Below are positions 16,773-23,760 of a stretch of DNA of 45,521 bases, piece after piece (the stretch's first letter is position 1; every line of letters starts with the position of its first letter). Below the pieces are notes generated by a model. That model saw nothing but the letters and a program-made list of their open reading frames with translations, did not search any database and was not told the DNA's origin. The position numbers and the translations under genes were made by a program. Source of the DNA: Negativicutes bacterium (GTDB lineage: Bacteria; Bacillota; Negativicutes; JAAYSF01); assembly GCA_028707635.1 (NCBI GenBank), contig JAQWAQ010000008.1:1-45521 (forward strand), given 5' to 3'.

Positions 16773-17135
16773 CTACTCGTGCCCTACATGGGATAATCCT
16801 TGGGCCAACAAGTTAGAAATATGGCCGTCATCAAGGCAATACCAGGCCATTTTCCCCTCCCGGCGATACTTGACAAGCCGTGCACTCCGCAGCACTCTGA
16901 GCTGATGGGAAACAGCGGACTGCCCCATATTCAGCACGGCTGCCAAATCACATACGCATAACTCGCGCTGCGATAAAGTCTGCAAAATCTTTACTCGTGT
17001 CGGATCACCTAAAATTTTAAACGTCTCAGCAACCTGTTGCGCCATCTCATCTGAAACAAGCTCAGCTTTGGCCAGACAAATGACTTGTGGATGCTCACAA
17101 CGTTCTTCACAAACATCGCATTCCAATTCTTTCAT
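16773..17135 (-). CDS. cadC: ArsR/SmtB family metal-responsive repressor, CadC type
   Basis: A 120-aa winged-helix repressor. ELCVCDLA (C60, C62) in the recognition-helix region is the alpha-3 metal site of CadC, and the N-terminus has extra cysteines (C6, C9, C13, C20 in CDVCEERC and VICLAK) that in CadC complete the soft-metal site. The DNA-binding helix is MGQSAVSHQLRVLR. The frame opens at 17168, within the operator; ATG 17135 with AAGGAGAGAATA upstream is the true start. It lies directly ahead of cadA and behind a promoter whose start region carries a near-perfect palindrome, so it should repress itself and the pump until Cd, Pb or Zn binds. Confidence 0.92.
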   Translation of the reverse strand: MKELECDVCEERCEHPQVICLAKAELVSDEMAQQVAETFKILGDPTRVKILQTLSQRELCVCDLAAVLNMGQSAVSHQLRVLRSARLVKYRREGKMAWYCLDDGHISNLLAQGLSHVGHE

Positions 17136-17150
17136 TATTCTCTCCTTGTT

Positions 17151-17170
17151 ATATGAATATATGTTCATAT
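17151..17170 (-). promoter_or_regulatory. CadC/SmtB-type operator
   Basis: Imperfect palindrome ATATGAACATATATTCATAT (minus strand), the ATGAAC-type 12-2-12 inverted repeat bound by ArsR/SmtB repressors; lies immediately downstream of the predicted transcription start. Confidence 0.8.
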
Positions 17171-17180
17171 GTTCTTTATG

Positions 17181-17209
17181 ATATTATTATATTTATTCTT
17201 CTTCGTCAA
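17181..17209 (-). promoter_or_regulatory. Sigma-A promoter of cadC-cadA
   Basis: TTGACG (17209-17204), 17 bp, TAATAT (17186-17181); start predicted at ~17174, so the operator covers +4 to +24. Confidence 0.75.
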
Positions 17210-17230
17210 GTGACCTGCCTAAACAAGCAA

Positions 17231-17294
17231 AATGGATCCAGTTCTCTCTATCGCATTTCGTCCTCCGCAATGCGATAGAGAGAATCGGATCCAC
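17231..17294. repeat. Long inverted repeat (24-nt arms)
   Basis: GGATCC-AG-TTCTCTCTATCGCATT and its complement flank an 11-nt loop (TCGTCCTCCGC type); 22 of 24 positions pair. It follows uspA on the minus strand, where the tail ATTTTGCTTGTTT is T-rich, so it may terminate uspA, but the stem is far longer than usual terminators. Confidence 0.75.
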
Positions 17295-17329
17295 TTATTT
17301 ACAACAGGGTTATATATAGAAAAAACAAT

Positions 17330-17752
17330 TTAATCTTTAATAATTAGTACAGGAACTTTGGCATAGGTGACTACTTTCTGGGCGACACTGCCGATTACTA
17401 GGCTCTTAAACCCACCCATACCACGCGTTCCAGTAATGATAAGATCAGCGCTTATGTCATCGGCATACTTAACAATACTTTCGGCAGGGTGGCCGCGCAG
17501 TAAAACAGTGTTAATCTCTCGGCCGTTGTCACGCCCGGTCTTCTTCACCTTATCTAAAAGCGGTTGATAGTACTTCTCAGCATCGTACATAAACTCGTTT
17601 ACTTCACCGGTCGGACTAAAATCAGGTGGCTTTATTACCGTGACGGTAGTAACCTTCGCATTTGTCTTGGCGGCAATGTCTAGTGCCCAATCCAATGCCT
17701 TTTGACTTTGACGCGAACCATCATAAGCAACAAGGATACTCTTCACGTCCAT
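17330..17752 (-). CDS. Universal stress protein, UspA family
   Basis: A 140-aa single Usp domain: ILVAYDGSRQSQKALDWAL at the N-terminus and the ATP-binding signature G-x2-G-x9-GS in GTRGMGGFKSLVIGSVAQ (~residues 113-130), so it is the nucleotide-binding subtype. Cytoplasmic dimer; these proteins are induced by starvation and stress, without a single defined reaction. AAAGGGGGAGC precedes ATG 17752. Its promoter is nearly consensus and the message begins with a hairpin (separate entries). No operon partner. Confidence 0.93.
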   Translation of the reverse strand: MDVKSILVAYDGSRQSQKALDWALDIAAKTNAKVTTVTVIKPPDFSPTGEVNEFMYDAEKYYQPLLDKVKKTGRDNGREINTVLLRGHPAESIVKYADDISADLIITGTRGMGGFKSLVIGSVAQKVVTYAKVPVLIIKD

Positions 17753-17780
17753 TTTTGCTCCCCCTTTAAGTGGTGATTAC

Positions 17781-17813
17781 CCAAAAGCCCCTACCAAAAC
17801 TTGGCAGGAGCTA
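17781..17813 (-). promoter_or_regulatory. 5'-terminal stem-loop in the uspA leader
   Basis: AGCTCCTGCCAAG pairs with TTTTGGTAGGGGCT, followed by TTTTGG. It begins at the predicted +1 (~17814), so the mRNA would start with this hairpin; it may stabilise the RNA or terminate very early. Confidence 0.5.
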
Positions 17814-17820
17814 TATACAA

Positions 17821-17849
17821 ATTGTACCAAATCAATGCTCCTTCGTCAA
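17821..17849 (-). promoter_or_regulatory. Sigma-A promoter of uspA
   Basis: TTGACG (17849-17844), 17 bp, TACAAT (17826-17821). Confidence 0.75.
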
Positions 17850-17953
17850 ATAGATTACCAGACTTAGTCTGCTATTTTACTCGAAACTAATATATTTACC
17901 AAAATATTGCTGTATAATTAGTATAGTACTTTTACCTTAAGGTGGCGGACTCT

Positions 17954-18814
17954 ATGACAAGCTTTGCTGTCACGCTGATTTTAATTGCTGCTTTTGCGCA
18001 TGCCGGTTGGAACTTCCTCGCAAAAAAAGCCTGCGGGGGTACGGCATTCATTTGGCTATTTGCCAGTTTGTCGGCCATTATCTATCTACCTATGGCATTG
18101 TGGATATTGATTGTCCAAAAACCAGAGCTTAGCTGGCCGGCATTAACGGTAATCATAATAAGCGCAATCATCCATTCGCTGTATTTCATTCTCCTGAATA
18201 AAGGCTATCAGATCGGTGACTTATCGCTAATATATCCTTTGGCTCGCGGAACCGGGCCATTATTATCGACAATTATTGCTATCCTATTTTTAGGCGAACG
18301 GCCAACTTCTATCGCGTTAATTGGTACACTCTTGATTGCTTTTGGCATCATTATTATCACCGGAAACCCCATGAAACTAAAAGAAGTTGCGGCTCGCAAA
18401 CCAATGCTGTTCGCCATCCTCTGCGGCTCCTGTATTGCGGCCTATACAATTACAGATAAGATTGCCGTCAGCTTACTCGTGATTCCACCTCTATTATTTG
18501 ACTGGGCCACCAATTTAGGCCGAGTTTGTCTCCTAACTCCCTATGCACTCAAAAACTGGGAAGAAGTTAAAGAACAATGGGCTATTAACAAAAAAGAAGC
18601 GATCGGTGTCAGTATTTTGTCACCGCTCGCTTATATTCTCGTATTGACCGCTATGGTCTTTAGTCCCGTGAGTTATATCGCTCCCGCCCGGGAAATCAGC
18701 ATCCTTGTTGGTACCATCATGGGAGCAAAACTACTGGCCGAAGAAAATTTGAAAGTACGTCTGGCCGGGGCCAGTGCCATGGTAGCTGGCCTATTCGCAT
18801 TAACACTTGGTTAA
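17954..18814 (+). CDS. EamA-family (DMT) transporter
   Basis: A 286-aa inner-membrane carrier with ten predicted helices in two EamA repeats (~residues 1-140 and 150-286); PLARGTGPLLSTIIAILFLGE is the typical end of repeat one, and SPVSYIAPAREISILVGTIMGA that of repeat two. Members export amino acids or other small metabolites; the substrate is not readable. The frame is open from a GTG at 17942, but AAGGTGG lies there, so ATG 17954 (8-nt spacing) is preferred. TATAAT is visible at 17913-17918 without a good -35. It converges on the aldolase gene with only 4 nt between stops and no clear terminator. Confidence 0.85.
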   Translation: MTSFAVTLILIAAFAHAGWNFLAKKACGGTAFIWLFASLSAIIYLPMALWILIVQKPELSWPALTVIIISAIIHSLYFILLNKGYQIGDLSLIYPLARGTGPLLSTIIAILFLGERPTSIALIGTLLIAFGIIIITGNPMKLKEVAARKPMLFAILCGSCIAAYTITDKIAVSLLVIPPLLFDWATNLGRVCLLTPYALKNWEEVKEQWAINKKEAIGVSILSPLAYILVLTAMVFSPVSYIAPAREISILVGTIMGAKLLAEENLKVRLAGASAMVAGLFALTLG

Positions 18815-18818
18815 AACA

Positions 18819-19583
18819 TTAATCTTTCATTGCCGCAACTGTACTGCGCGCAGCCTGAGCAAAAAAGACAGTGTCTGCAGCAATTGCGAGAAAATTAGCC
18901 TCTTCTTTCTGCCATTGCTTAGCCCCTTCGACTGTTGGAACAAAAATACCGGCTATTTTTCCTGCTTCACGACCACGCCGAATGATATCTTTTACTACTT
19001 TTTGAAATTCAGGATTGTCAAATTGACCTGGTATCCCCATCGACTGTGATAAGTCCGCAGGCCCCACAAAAATTCCGTCAACACCTTCGACAGCCAATAT
19101 TTCATCAATATTTTCAAGCGCAGGAACATCTTCAATTTGCACAATGACGAGTGAATCTTTGTTTTGCGCCATAGTATATTCTTTTAACGGCGTAAACCCA
19201 TAACGTGCCGCTCTAACGATGCCAGCCAATCCACGCTCACCCTGCGGACCATATTTGGCTGCTTTAACGGCTGATTTTGCCTGATCTGCCGTAATGACAT
19301 GAGGAATAAGCACTCCGCCCGCACCTGCATCCAATACCTTGGTAATTAGCGCAGCGTTATTTTCCGTAACCCGAACAATTGGCATAATCCCTGATACATC
19401 AGCGGCCCTTAATAGTCCGGTTAAGTTATGCACCCCATTAGAGGCATGCTCGGTACAAATGATAACAAAATCAAACCCGGCATAACCCAGCACCTCTACA
19501 TTGTCAGCTTCACCGGAAAAAAGAAAGGTCCCAATGGCTGCTCGAGAAGCAATTATCTCTTTAAATCCATATTTGTGAGTCAC
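18819..19583 (-). CDS. HpcH/HpaI family aldolase
   Basis: A 254-aa class II (metal-dependent) pyruvate aldolase of the HpcH/HpaI/GarL family. Visible motifs: GYAGFDFVIICTEHASNG (~30-47), the metal-binding Glu in IVQIEDVPALENIDEI (~148-163) and GIFVGPADLSQSMGIPGQF (~170-188) with the second metal ligand Asp. It would split or form 4-hydroxy-2-oxo acids in the cytoplasm; macrophomate-synthase-like and 2-keto-3-deoxy-sugar-acid activities are also possible. The start is GTG 19583 with a modest GGTG Shine-Dalgarno sequence. Directly upstream lies one copy of the ~108-bp repeat (19600-19706), in the orientation that would place its final hairpin ahead of this gene. Confidence 0.87.
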   Translation of the reverse strand: MTHKYGFKEIIASRAAIGTFLFSGEADNVEVLGYAGFDFVIICTEHASNGVHNLTGLLRAADVSGIMPIVRVTENNAALITKVLDAGAGGVLIPHVITADQAKSAVKAAKYGPQGERGLAGIVRAARYGFTPLKEYTMAQNKDSLVIVQIEDVPALENIDEILAVEGVDGIFVGPADLSQSMGIPGQFDNPEFQKVVKDIIRRGREAGKIAGIFVPTVEGAKQWQKEEANFLAIAADTVFFAQAARSTVAAMKD

Positions 19584-19599
19584 AATAACACCGCCTTAT

Positions 19600-19706
19600 A
19601 AAGTGAGACTTGATTCAGATGGAGTTTAACTCCACCTGAATCCTATCCGAACCGTATCCAGGGACTTAGCCGTTCGCCTGTGCCCTTTAGGGTATAACTC
19701 CCTCTT
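19600..19706 (-). repeat. Interspersed ~108-bp repeat, copy A
   Basis: On the minus strand reads AAGAGGGAGT...CCCTAAAGGGCACAGGCG...GTCCCTGGATACGGTTCG, then a hairpin GATTCAGGTGGAGT / ACTCCATCTGAATC, ending AAGTCTCACTTTA. About 93% identical to copy B (37023-37131). Lies between the CorC-like gene and the aldolase gene. Confidence 0.85.
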
Positions 19707-19710
19707 ATAA

Positions 19711-21048
19711 TCAATCTAAATCGCTATCATCTTCAGGGGGCGGACTGACTCTGGTAATTAGCACCTTATCAACCCGTACTCTATCCATATCAACAACTTC
19801 AAATTTAAGGTCATCCCAGACAAAATTTTCTGAGGCACTGGGAATATGACCGAGATAGGAAACAACAAACCCGCCCAGTGTATTAAAATGATCTCTTTCT
19901 TCCTCCGGTAAATCGTCGATATCAAATACTTCTTTAAATTCTTCAATGGTGATGAGACCGTCCACTAACCATGAACCATCCTGGCGCTCAATAATCTGTG
20001 GTTCCTCTTCCTCATCATCTACTGAAGGCATATCACCAATGATTTCTTCCATAATATCGTGGAGTGTAATAAAACCAACTACACCACCAAATTCATCAAG
20101 AACAATGGCTTCATGTCTCCCTGTTTGCTTAAAAAGTTCGAGTACCTTAAAAGCCTTCATCGACTTAGGAATATAAAGAGGTGACTTCAGGCCGTTCTCC
20201 AAATCAAGCGGCTTGCCTTCTAAGCAATCTGATAATAAATCCTTAGAATAGATAATTCCGTGAAAGTTATCAAGACTTCCCGTAGCAACCGGAAATCGTG
20301 AATGAGAACTTTCAAAAATAATGCGCTGATTATATTCAATCGAATCTTCAAGATCAAGCCAAATCATCTTTGTGCGCGGTGTCATCAAAGAATAGGCCTT
20401 CAGATCGCTTAGGCGAAAAACTTTGTCAACCATATCTTGTTCGACCTTTTCAAATGAACCAGCTTCTGTCCCCTGCTCGATAAGGATGCGAATTTCATCC
20501 TCAGTAACAGGAGACTCAGCGGATTGTTTTATCCCTAAAAATCTCATGACAAAATTTGTCGAAGCACTTAAGAAGTCAACGACAGGCGCTGATAGTTTAG
20601 AAAAAGTACTCATTGGGCCTGCCAGAACTGCGGCGATAGGTTCCGGATTATTAAGTGCAATTCGTTTAGGTACCAATTCACCAAATATCAATGTTAAGTA
20701 AGTAATGGCAGAGACCACTACCACCAAGCTAATTGCATCACTATGAGCAGCCACCGCGGGCACATTCTTGAGCTGTTCTGACAAAATTCTGGATAAGGTG
20801 GCTCCCCCAAATGTCCCTGTGAGAATGCCAATCAACGTGATCCCCACCTGAATAGTCGATAAGAGCGGAGTGGGTTCCTCGGCTAATTCCAGCGCTAACC
20901 TAGATCCAGCATTCCCTTCTTCCGCCATCTTCTCCAACCGCACTTTCCGGGATGAAACAACAGCCATCTCAGTCAGTGCAAAAACTCCATTAGCGACTAT
21001 CAGTATGAGAATAATCGCAATCTCGATACTCGCAGAAGGCGTATCCAA
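19711..21048 (-). CDS. CNNM/CorC-HlyC family membrane protein
   Basis: A 445-aa protein with the three-part layout of the hemolysin-C/CNNM family: a DUF21 membrane domain (~1-190, four helices), a CBS pair (~205-325, including LMTPRTKMIWLD and IYSKDLL) and a C-terminal CorC_HlyC domain (~350-440, DGSWLVDGLITIEEF). Family members act in Mg2+ (or Co2+) efflux or its control; haemolysis is a historical label. The start appears to be TTG 21048, because an in-frame TGA lies just upstream; the nearest Shine-Dalgarno sequence AAGGAG is a rather long 14 nt away, so an internal start is possible. It stands alone, followed by repeat copy A. Confidence 0.9.
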   Translation of the reverse strand: MDTPSASIEIAIILILIVANGVFALTEMAVVSSRKVRLEKMAEEGNAGSRLALELAEEPTPLLSTIQVGITLIGILTGTFGGATLSRILSEQLKNVPAVAAHSDAISLVVVVSAITYLTLIFGELVPKRIALNNPEPIAAVLAGPMSTFSKLSAPVVDFLSASTNFVMRFLGIKQSAESPVTEDEIRILIEQGTEAGSFEKVEQDMVDKVFRLSDLKAYSLMTPRTKMIWLDLEDSIEYNQRIIFESSHSRFPVATGSLDNFHGIIYSKDLLSDCLEGKPLDLENGLKSPLYIPKSMKAFKVLELFKQTGRHEAIVLDEFGGVVGFITLHDIMEEIIGDMPSVDDEEEEPQIIERQDGSWLVDGLITIEEFKEVFDIDDLPEEERDHFNTLGGFVVSYLGHIPSASENFVWDDLKFEVVDMDRVRVDKVLITRVSPPPEDDSDLD

Positions 21049-21162
21049 TGTATATATTCACTCTCCTTGAAATTCCATGCCTTTTCGGCAACTCTTTTTA
21101 AAATTATAACATACCATAAAAAGGATTCCAATTATATTAAACAGATAATTCATATCCACGCA

Positions 21163-21196
21163 ATTAAAGGCCACCTTCCATAAAGAAAGGTGGCTC
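21163..21196 (-). terminator. Terminator of htpX
   Basis: GAGCCACCTTTC, loop TTTAT, GGAAGGTGGC, then CTTTAATT on the minus strand. Confidence 0.75.
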
Positions 21197-21200
21197 TAGT

Positions 21201-22061
21201 TTAGCGAACGCGTTTTGCCAGTGCTTCAAGTTTCTCGACTCGCTGCGCAGTAGACGGGTGAGTGCTAAACAGACTTACAGCCCAACCGCCGGCACCGCTA
21301 AGCGGGTTTATAATGAACATATGCGAAGTAGCCGGTGTCGCCTGCGGCATAACTGCATGTTTTGCAAAGTACTCAATCTTTCTTAGAGCGCTGGCCAAAG
21401 CCAGTGGATTTGCTGACATTAAACCGCCTGTTTCGTCAGCCTGATACTCGCGCGAACGTGAAACTCCAAGTTGAATTAAAGTTGCGGCCAGCGGTGCCAC
21501 AATGATCAAGAAGAGAAACTCTACAATGCCACCAAAACCACCTTCTTCATCATCGCCACGGCCAAAAATAGCAGCCCATTGCGCAATATGGGCAATCATT
21601 GTGATCAGACCAGCAATCGTCGCCACGATAGTGCTAATCAAGGTATCACGATTTTTAATATGAGCAAGCTCGTGAGCCACTACGCCTTCCAGTTCTTCGT
21701 AGGTTAATGCCTGCATAATACCTGTCGTAACTGCAACAGCAGCATGTTCGGGATTACGCCCGGTAGCAAAAGCATTCGGAACTTGGGAGTCAACAATGTA
21801 TACTTTCGGCATCGGCAATTTGGCCCGCTGTGCTAGAGTTGAAACCATACGAATTAGGTCAGGTGCCTCACTTGGAGTCACTTCCCTACCACCATACATT
21901 TTTAATACAATCTTGTCACTGTACCAGTAACTGCCAAAGTTCATCAACATTGAAATGATAAACATAAAAGTCATACCCTGTGTACCGCCAAACATGTTGC
22001 CGACTGCCAATAACAATCCAGTCAATCCGGCCAGTAAGAGGGTTGTTTTGAGCGAATTCAT
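21201..22061 (-). CDS. htpX: Zinc metalloprotease HtpX (M48)
   Basis: A 286-aa inner-membrane protease for quality control of membrane proteins. Two N-terminal helices (~7-48), the catalytic motif HELAH (130-134), the family block [24 protein letters not shown] split here as [14 protein letters not shown] and HAAVAVTTG, two further hydrophobic stretches (~143-195) and the third zinc ligand Glu in [18 protein letters not shown] precedes ATG 22061. Unusually, the nearest promoter upstream drives a yybP-ykoY (Mn2+) riboswitch with an intrinsic terminator, with ~150 nt between terminator and start, so htpX may be induced by manganese. Followed by its own terminator. Confidence 0.95.
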   Translation of the reverse strand: MNSLKTTLLLAGLTGLLLAVGNMFGGTQGMTFMFIISMLMNFGSYWYSDKIVLKMYGGREVTPSEAPDLIRMVSTLAQRAKLPMPKVYIVDSQVPNAFATGRNPEHAAVAVTTGIMQALTYEELEGVVAHELAHIKNRDTLISTIVATIAGLITMIAHIAQWAAIFGRGDDEEGGFGGIVEFLFLIIVAPLAATLIQLGVSRSREYQADETGGLMSANPLALASALRKIEYFAKHAVMPQATPATSHMFIINPLSGAGGWAVSLFSTHPSTAQRVEKLEALAKRVR

Positions 22062-22212
22062 AAAAGCACCTCCAAAAATAGTGTTTCATTATATTAATTT
22101 ATTTAAACGTTAAGGTAATCATGACTTGTTTTTTTGCAAAGTCACCTCCTATTGGCATACACCAGGACAACAAGCACTTATGTGCGGGTAAATTCAAACT
22201 TGGCGATATTAT

Positions 22213-22258
22213 GAAAAAAGAGACCCCGGTACGAAAATACATCCATACCGAAGGTCTC
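22213..22258 (-). terminator. Terminator of the Mn2+ riboswitch
   Basis: GAGACCTTCGGTA (minus) pairs with TACCGGGGTCTC and is followed by TTTTTTC. The 5' arm overlaps the conserved AAGCGAGACC end of the aptamer, the normal switching geometry of this class. Confidence 0.85.
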
Positions 22259-22345
22259 GCTTATCGGCTATTTACCAATGGCAGCGCCAGATGCTTACGC
22301 ATCGATTGTTGACAACTGACCTTGCAAGCTACTCCCCTTCAGAGC
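22249..22345 (-). promoter_or_regulatory. yybP-ykoY (Mn2+) riboswitch
   Basis: Minus-strand RNA begins GAAGGGGAGTAGC, continues GTCAACAATCGATGCG and CTGCCATTGG, and ends AAGCGAGACC, the conserved blocks of the manganese riboswitch. It sits between a consensus promoter and an intrinsic terminator; the next gene is htpX. Confidence 0.8.
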
Positions 22346-22363
22346 AATATTCCATTTAACAAA

Positions 22364-22392
22364 ATTATAACTAAATTACGAATTGGTGTCAA
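22364..22392 (-). promoter_or_regulatory. Consensus sigma-A promoter of the Mn2+ riboswitch / htpX
   Basis: TTGACA (22392-22387), exactly 17 bp, TATAAT (22369-22364): a perfect match at both hexamers, so transcription should start strongly at ~22357 and depend on attenuation. Confidence 0.9.
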
Positions 22393-22413
22393 GCCATTAT
22401 TGCAAACTCATTC

Positions 22414-23061
22414 TTATTTAAGAAGCAGTTCCCGCAATTCCTGGACAGACGCAACGATAGCATCAGGCCGCGCCACACTAAGTTCCTCCATAGGACCATA
22501 ACCATATGCCACCGCTATGACCTTGAGCCCGTTTTCTCTGGCACCAATAATATCATGTTTGCGATCGCCAACCATAATAATAGTATCTTTATCAACCTCA
22601 CCCAACTCCGCTAGGACAGCTTCAATTACTTCACCTTTTTCAAGTCTTGTCCCATCAAGATTACTGCCGATAACTAAGTCAAAATATTGATATAAATTAA
22701 AGTGTTCGACAATTTTTACTGAATAGATCGTTGGCTTGGAGGTGGCAATAACCAGCTTCTTACCTTTAGCGCGCAAGGCTTGCAGCATTTCCGGTATACC
22801 GGGATAGACGGCATTTTCATATAAACCGACTTTAGAAAAGCGTTCACGGTAATATTCGACGCCTTTGCGAGCATTCTCTTCGCTTAGGCTGTAAAACTCC
22901 ATAAACGCCTTGATAAGAGGCGGTCCAATGAAGGGCGTGAGCTTATCCAAACTTTCTTCCTTAATCCCCAGTTTAGCAAGAGCATATTGCACCGAGGTAG
23001 TGATCCCGATTTTGGGATCAGTGAGTGTTCCATCTAAATCAAGTAAAATTATGTCAGACAC
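22414..23061 (-). CDS. HAD-superfamily phosphatase (phosphoglycolate phosphatase / PpaX-like)
   Basis: A 215-aa HAD subfamily IA hydrolase: motif I LLDLDGTLTDP (nucleophile Asp and acid Asp), a helical cap (~20-90), motif II VIATSKP, and motifs III/IV EKGEVI with MVGDRKHDIIGARENG. It dephosphorylates a small metabolite in the cytoplasm; phosphoglycolate and pyrophosphate are usual candidates. The frame opens at ATG 23085, but GGAGGAG lies downstream of that, so GTG 23061 is preferred. Single gene, following the DUF134 gene on the same strand beyond a hairpin. Confidence 0.85.
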   Translation of the reverse strand: MSDIILLDLDGTLTDPKIGITTSVQYALAKLGIKEESLDKLTPFIGPPLIKAFMEFYSLSEENARKGVEYYRERFSKVGLYENAVYPGIPEMLQALRAKGKKLVIATSKPTIYSVKIVEHFNLYQYFDLVIGSNLDGTRLEKGEVIEAVLAELGEVDKDTIIMVGDRKHDIIGARENGLKVIAVAYGYGPMEELSVARPDAIVASVQELRELLLK

Positions 23062-23129
23062 CGTTTTTTCTCCTCCTAAAATCATCTTATGTATATATAT
23101 AACCTAAATCATGAAAAATCCTCTAACGA

Positions 23130-23172
23130 AAAGCCCTCTTGCTAATAAATGTGATATCAGCAAGAGGGCCTG
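23130..23172. terminator. Terminator-like hairpin after the DUF134 gene
   Basis: GCCCTCTTGCT / AGCAAGAGGGC, 11-bp perfect stem with a 15-nt loop. The T-run is stronger on the plus strand (TGTTTTTTTT) than on the minus (TTTTCG), but the gene that needs it is on the minus strand. Confidence 0.65.
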
Positions 23173-23179
23173 TTTTTTT

Positions 23180-23668
23180 TTAATGTCCGCCGCAGCAGCC
23201 GCCGCCGTGACCATGGCCATGATGACCACCGCCGCAGGCGTGTTTAGTTCCATCTTCGTTGACTTTGATTTTCTTTAAGCTGCCACATTTGGGGCAAGGA
23301 ATTTCATAACCATGCTTACCACCTTCAGAACAAGGGGCTACTTCCCAAACATGTTGACAATCCTGACATTCGAACACCCGATTTTTAACCATATAATTTC
23401 CCCCTTTGATTACAATTGCTAATCCCTCAATAAGGGCTGTCGCAATCTTCTGTCGCGCTGATTGCAAAATTCGCTGAAACGTAGCACGTGATACTCCCAT
23501 CTGCACAGCACAGTCGACTTGCTCCAGACCTTCAATATCCTTCAGCCGCACAGCTTCAAGTTCTTCAACATATAGTTCAACAGATTCGACAGACCGCTGC
23601 CCCTCCGGCAAAAACCGTCGACAGTACGGCTCTCTCTCTACCAATCCGCAACAACGTTTTCTGGCCAC
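23180..23668 (-). CDS. DUF134 helix-turn-helix protein with zinc ribbon and His/Cys/Gly tail
   Basis: A 162-aa protein. Residues ~1-90 are DUF134: ARKRCCGLVEREPYC, then EELEAVRLKDIEGLEQ and the helix-turn-helix QMGVSRATFQRILQSARQK. Residues ~95-140 form a zinc ribbon (CQDCQHVWEVAPC ... CPKCGS). The last ~20 residues are almost only Gly, His and Cys (ACGGGHHGHGHGGGCC), a probable metal-binding tail. The frame opens at ATG 23692 inside a 20-bp palindrome; GTG 23668 with GGAG 10 nt upstream is chosen, though the neighbouring GTGs cannot be excluded. The palindrome at the predicted +1 suggests autoregulation. A metal-sensing or metal-storage regulator is inference. Confidence 0.82.
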   Translation of the reverse strand: MARKRCCGLVEREPYCRRFLPEGQRSVESVELYVEELEAVRLKDIEGLEQVDCAVQMGVSRATFQRILQSARQKIATALIEGLAIVIKGGNYMVKNRVFECQDCQHVWEVAPCSEGGKHGYEIPCPKCGSLKKIKVNEDGTKHACGGGHHGHGHGGGCCGGH

Positions 23669-23682
23669 AATCACCACGCTCC

Positions 23683-23702
23683 AATTGAGCATATGCTCAA
23701 TT
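23683..23702. promoter_or_regulatory. 20-bp perfect palindrome, candidate DUF134 operator
   Basis: AATTGAGCATATGCTCAATT is fully self-complementary and lies between the -10 and the start of the DUF134 gene. Confidence 0.65.
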
Positions 23703-23704
23703 AT

Positions 23705-23732
23705 AGTATATACCTTTTAGCAAAAAATACAA
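23705..23732 (-). promoter_or_regulatory. Putative promoter of the DUF134 gene
   Basis: TTGTAT (23732-23727), 16 bp, TATACT (23710-23705); the start would fall in or next to the palindrome. Confidence 0.55.
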
Positions 23733-23760
23733 GGGAAAATTTGAAATGAATAAGTCAATT

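Noticed and set aside
17087..17278. 63-aa plus-strand frame over the cadC promoter
   Set aside because: Runs through the operator, promoter and a long hairpin; hydrophobic composition comes from AT-rich DNA.
19600..19706. Repeat copy A as a known riboswitch (TPP, M-box, c-di-GMP, T-box considered)
   Set aside because: None of the conserved core blocks of these classes is present in order; kept as an unidentified repeat.
22121..22312. 63-aa plus-strand frame
   Set aside because: Overlaps the Mn2+ riboswitch and terminator read on the minus strand; no family resemblance.
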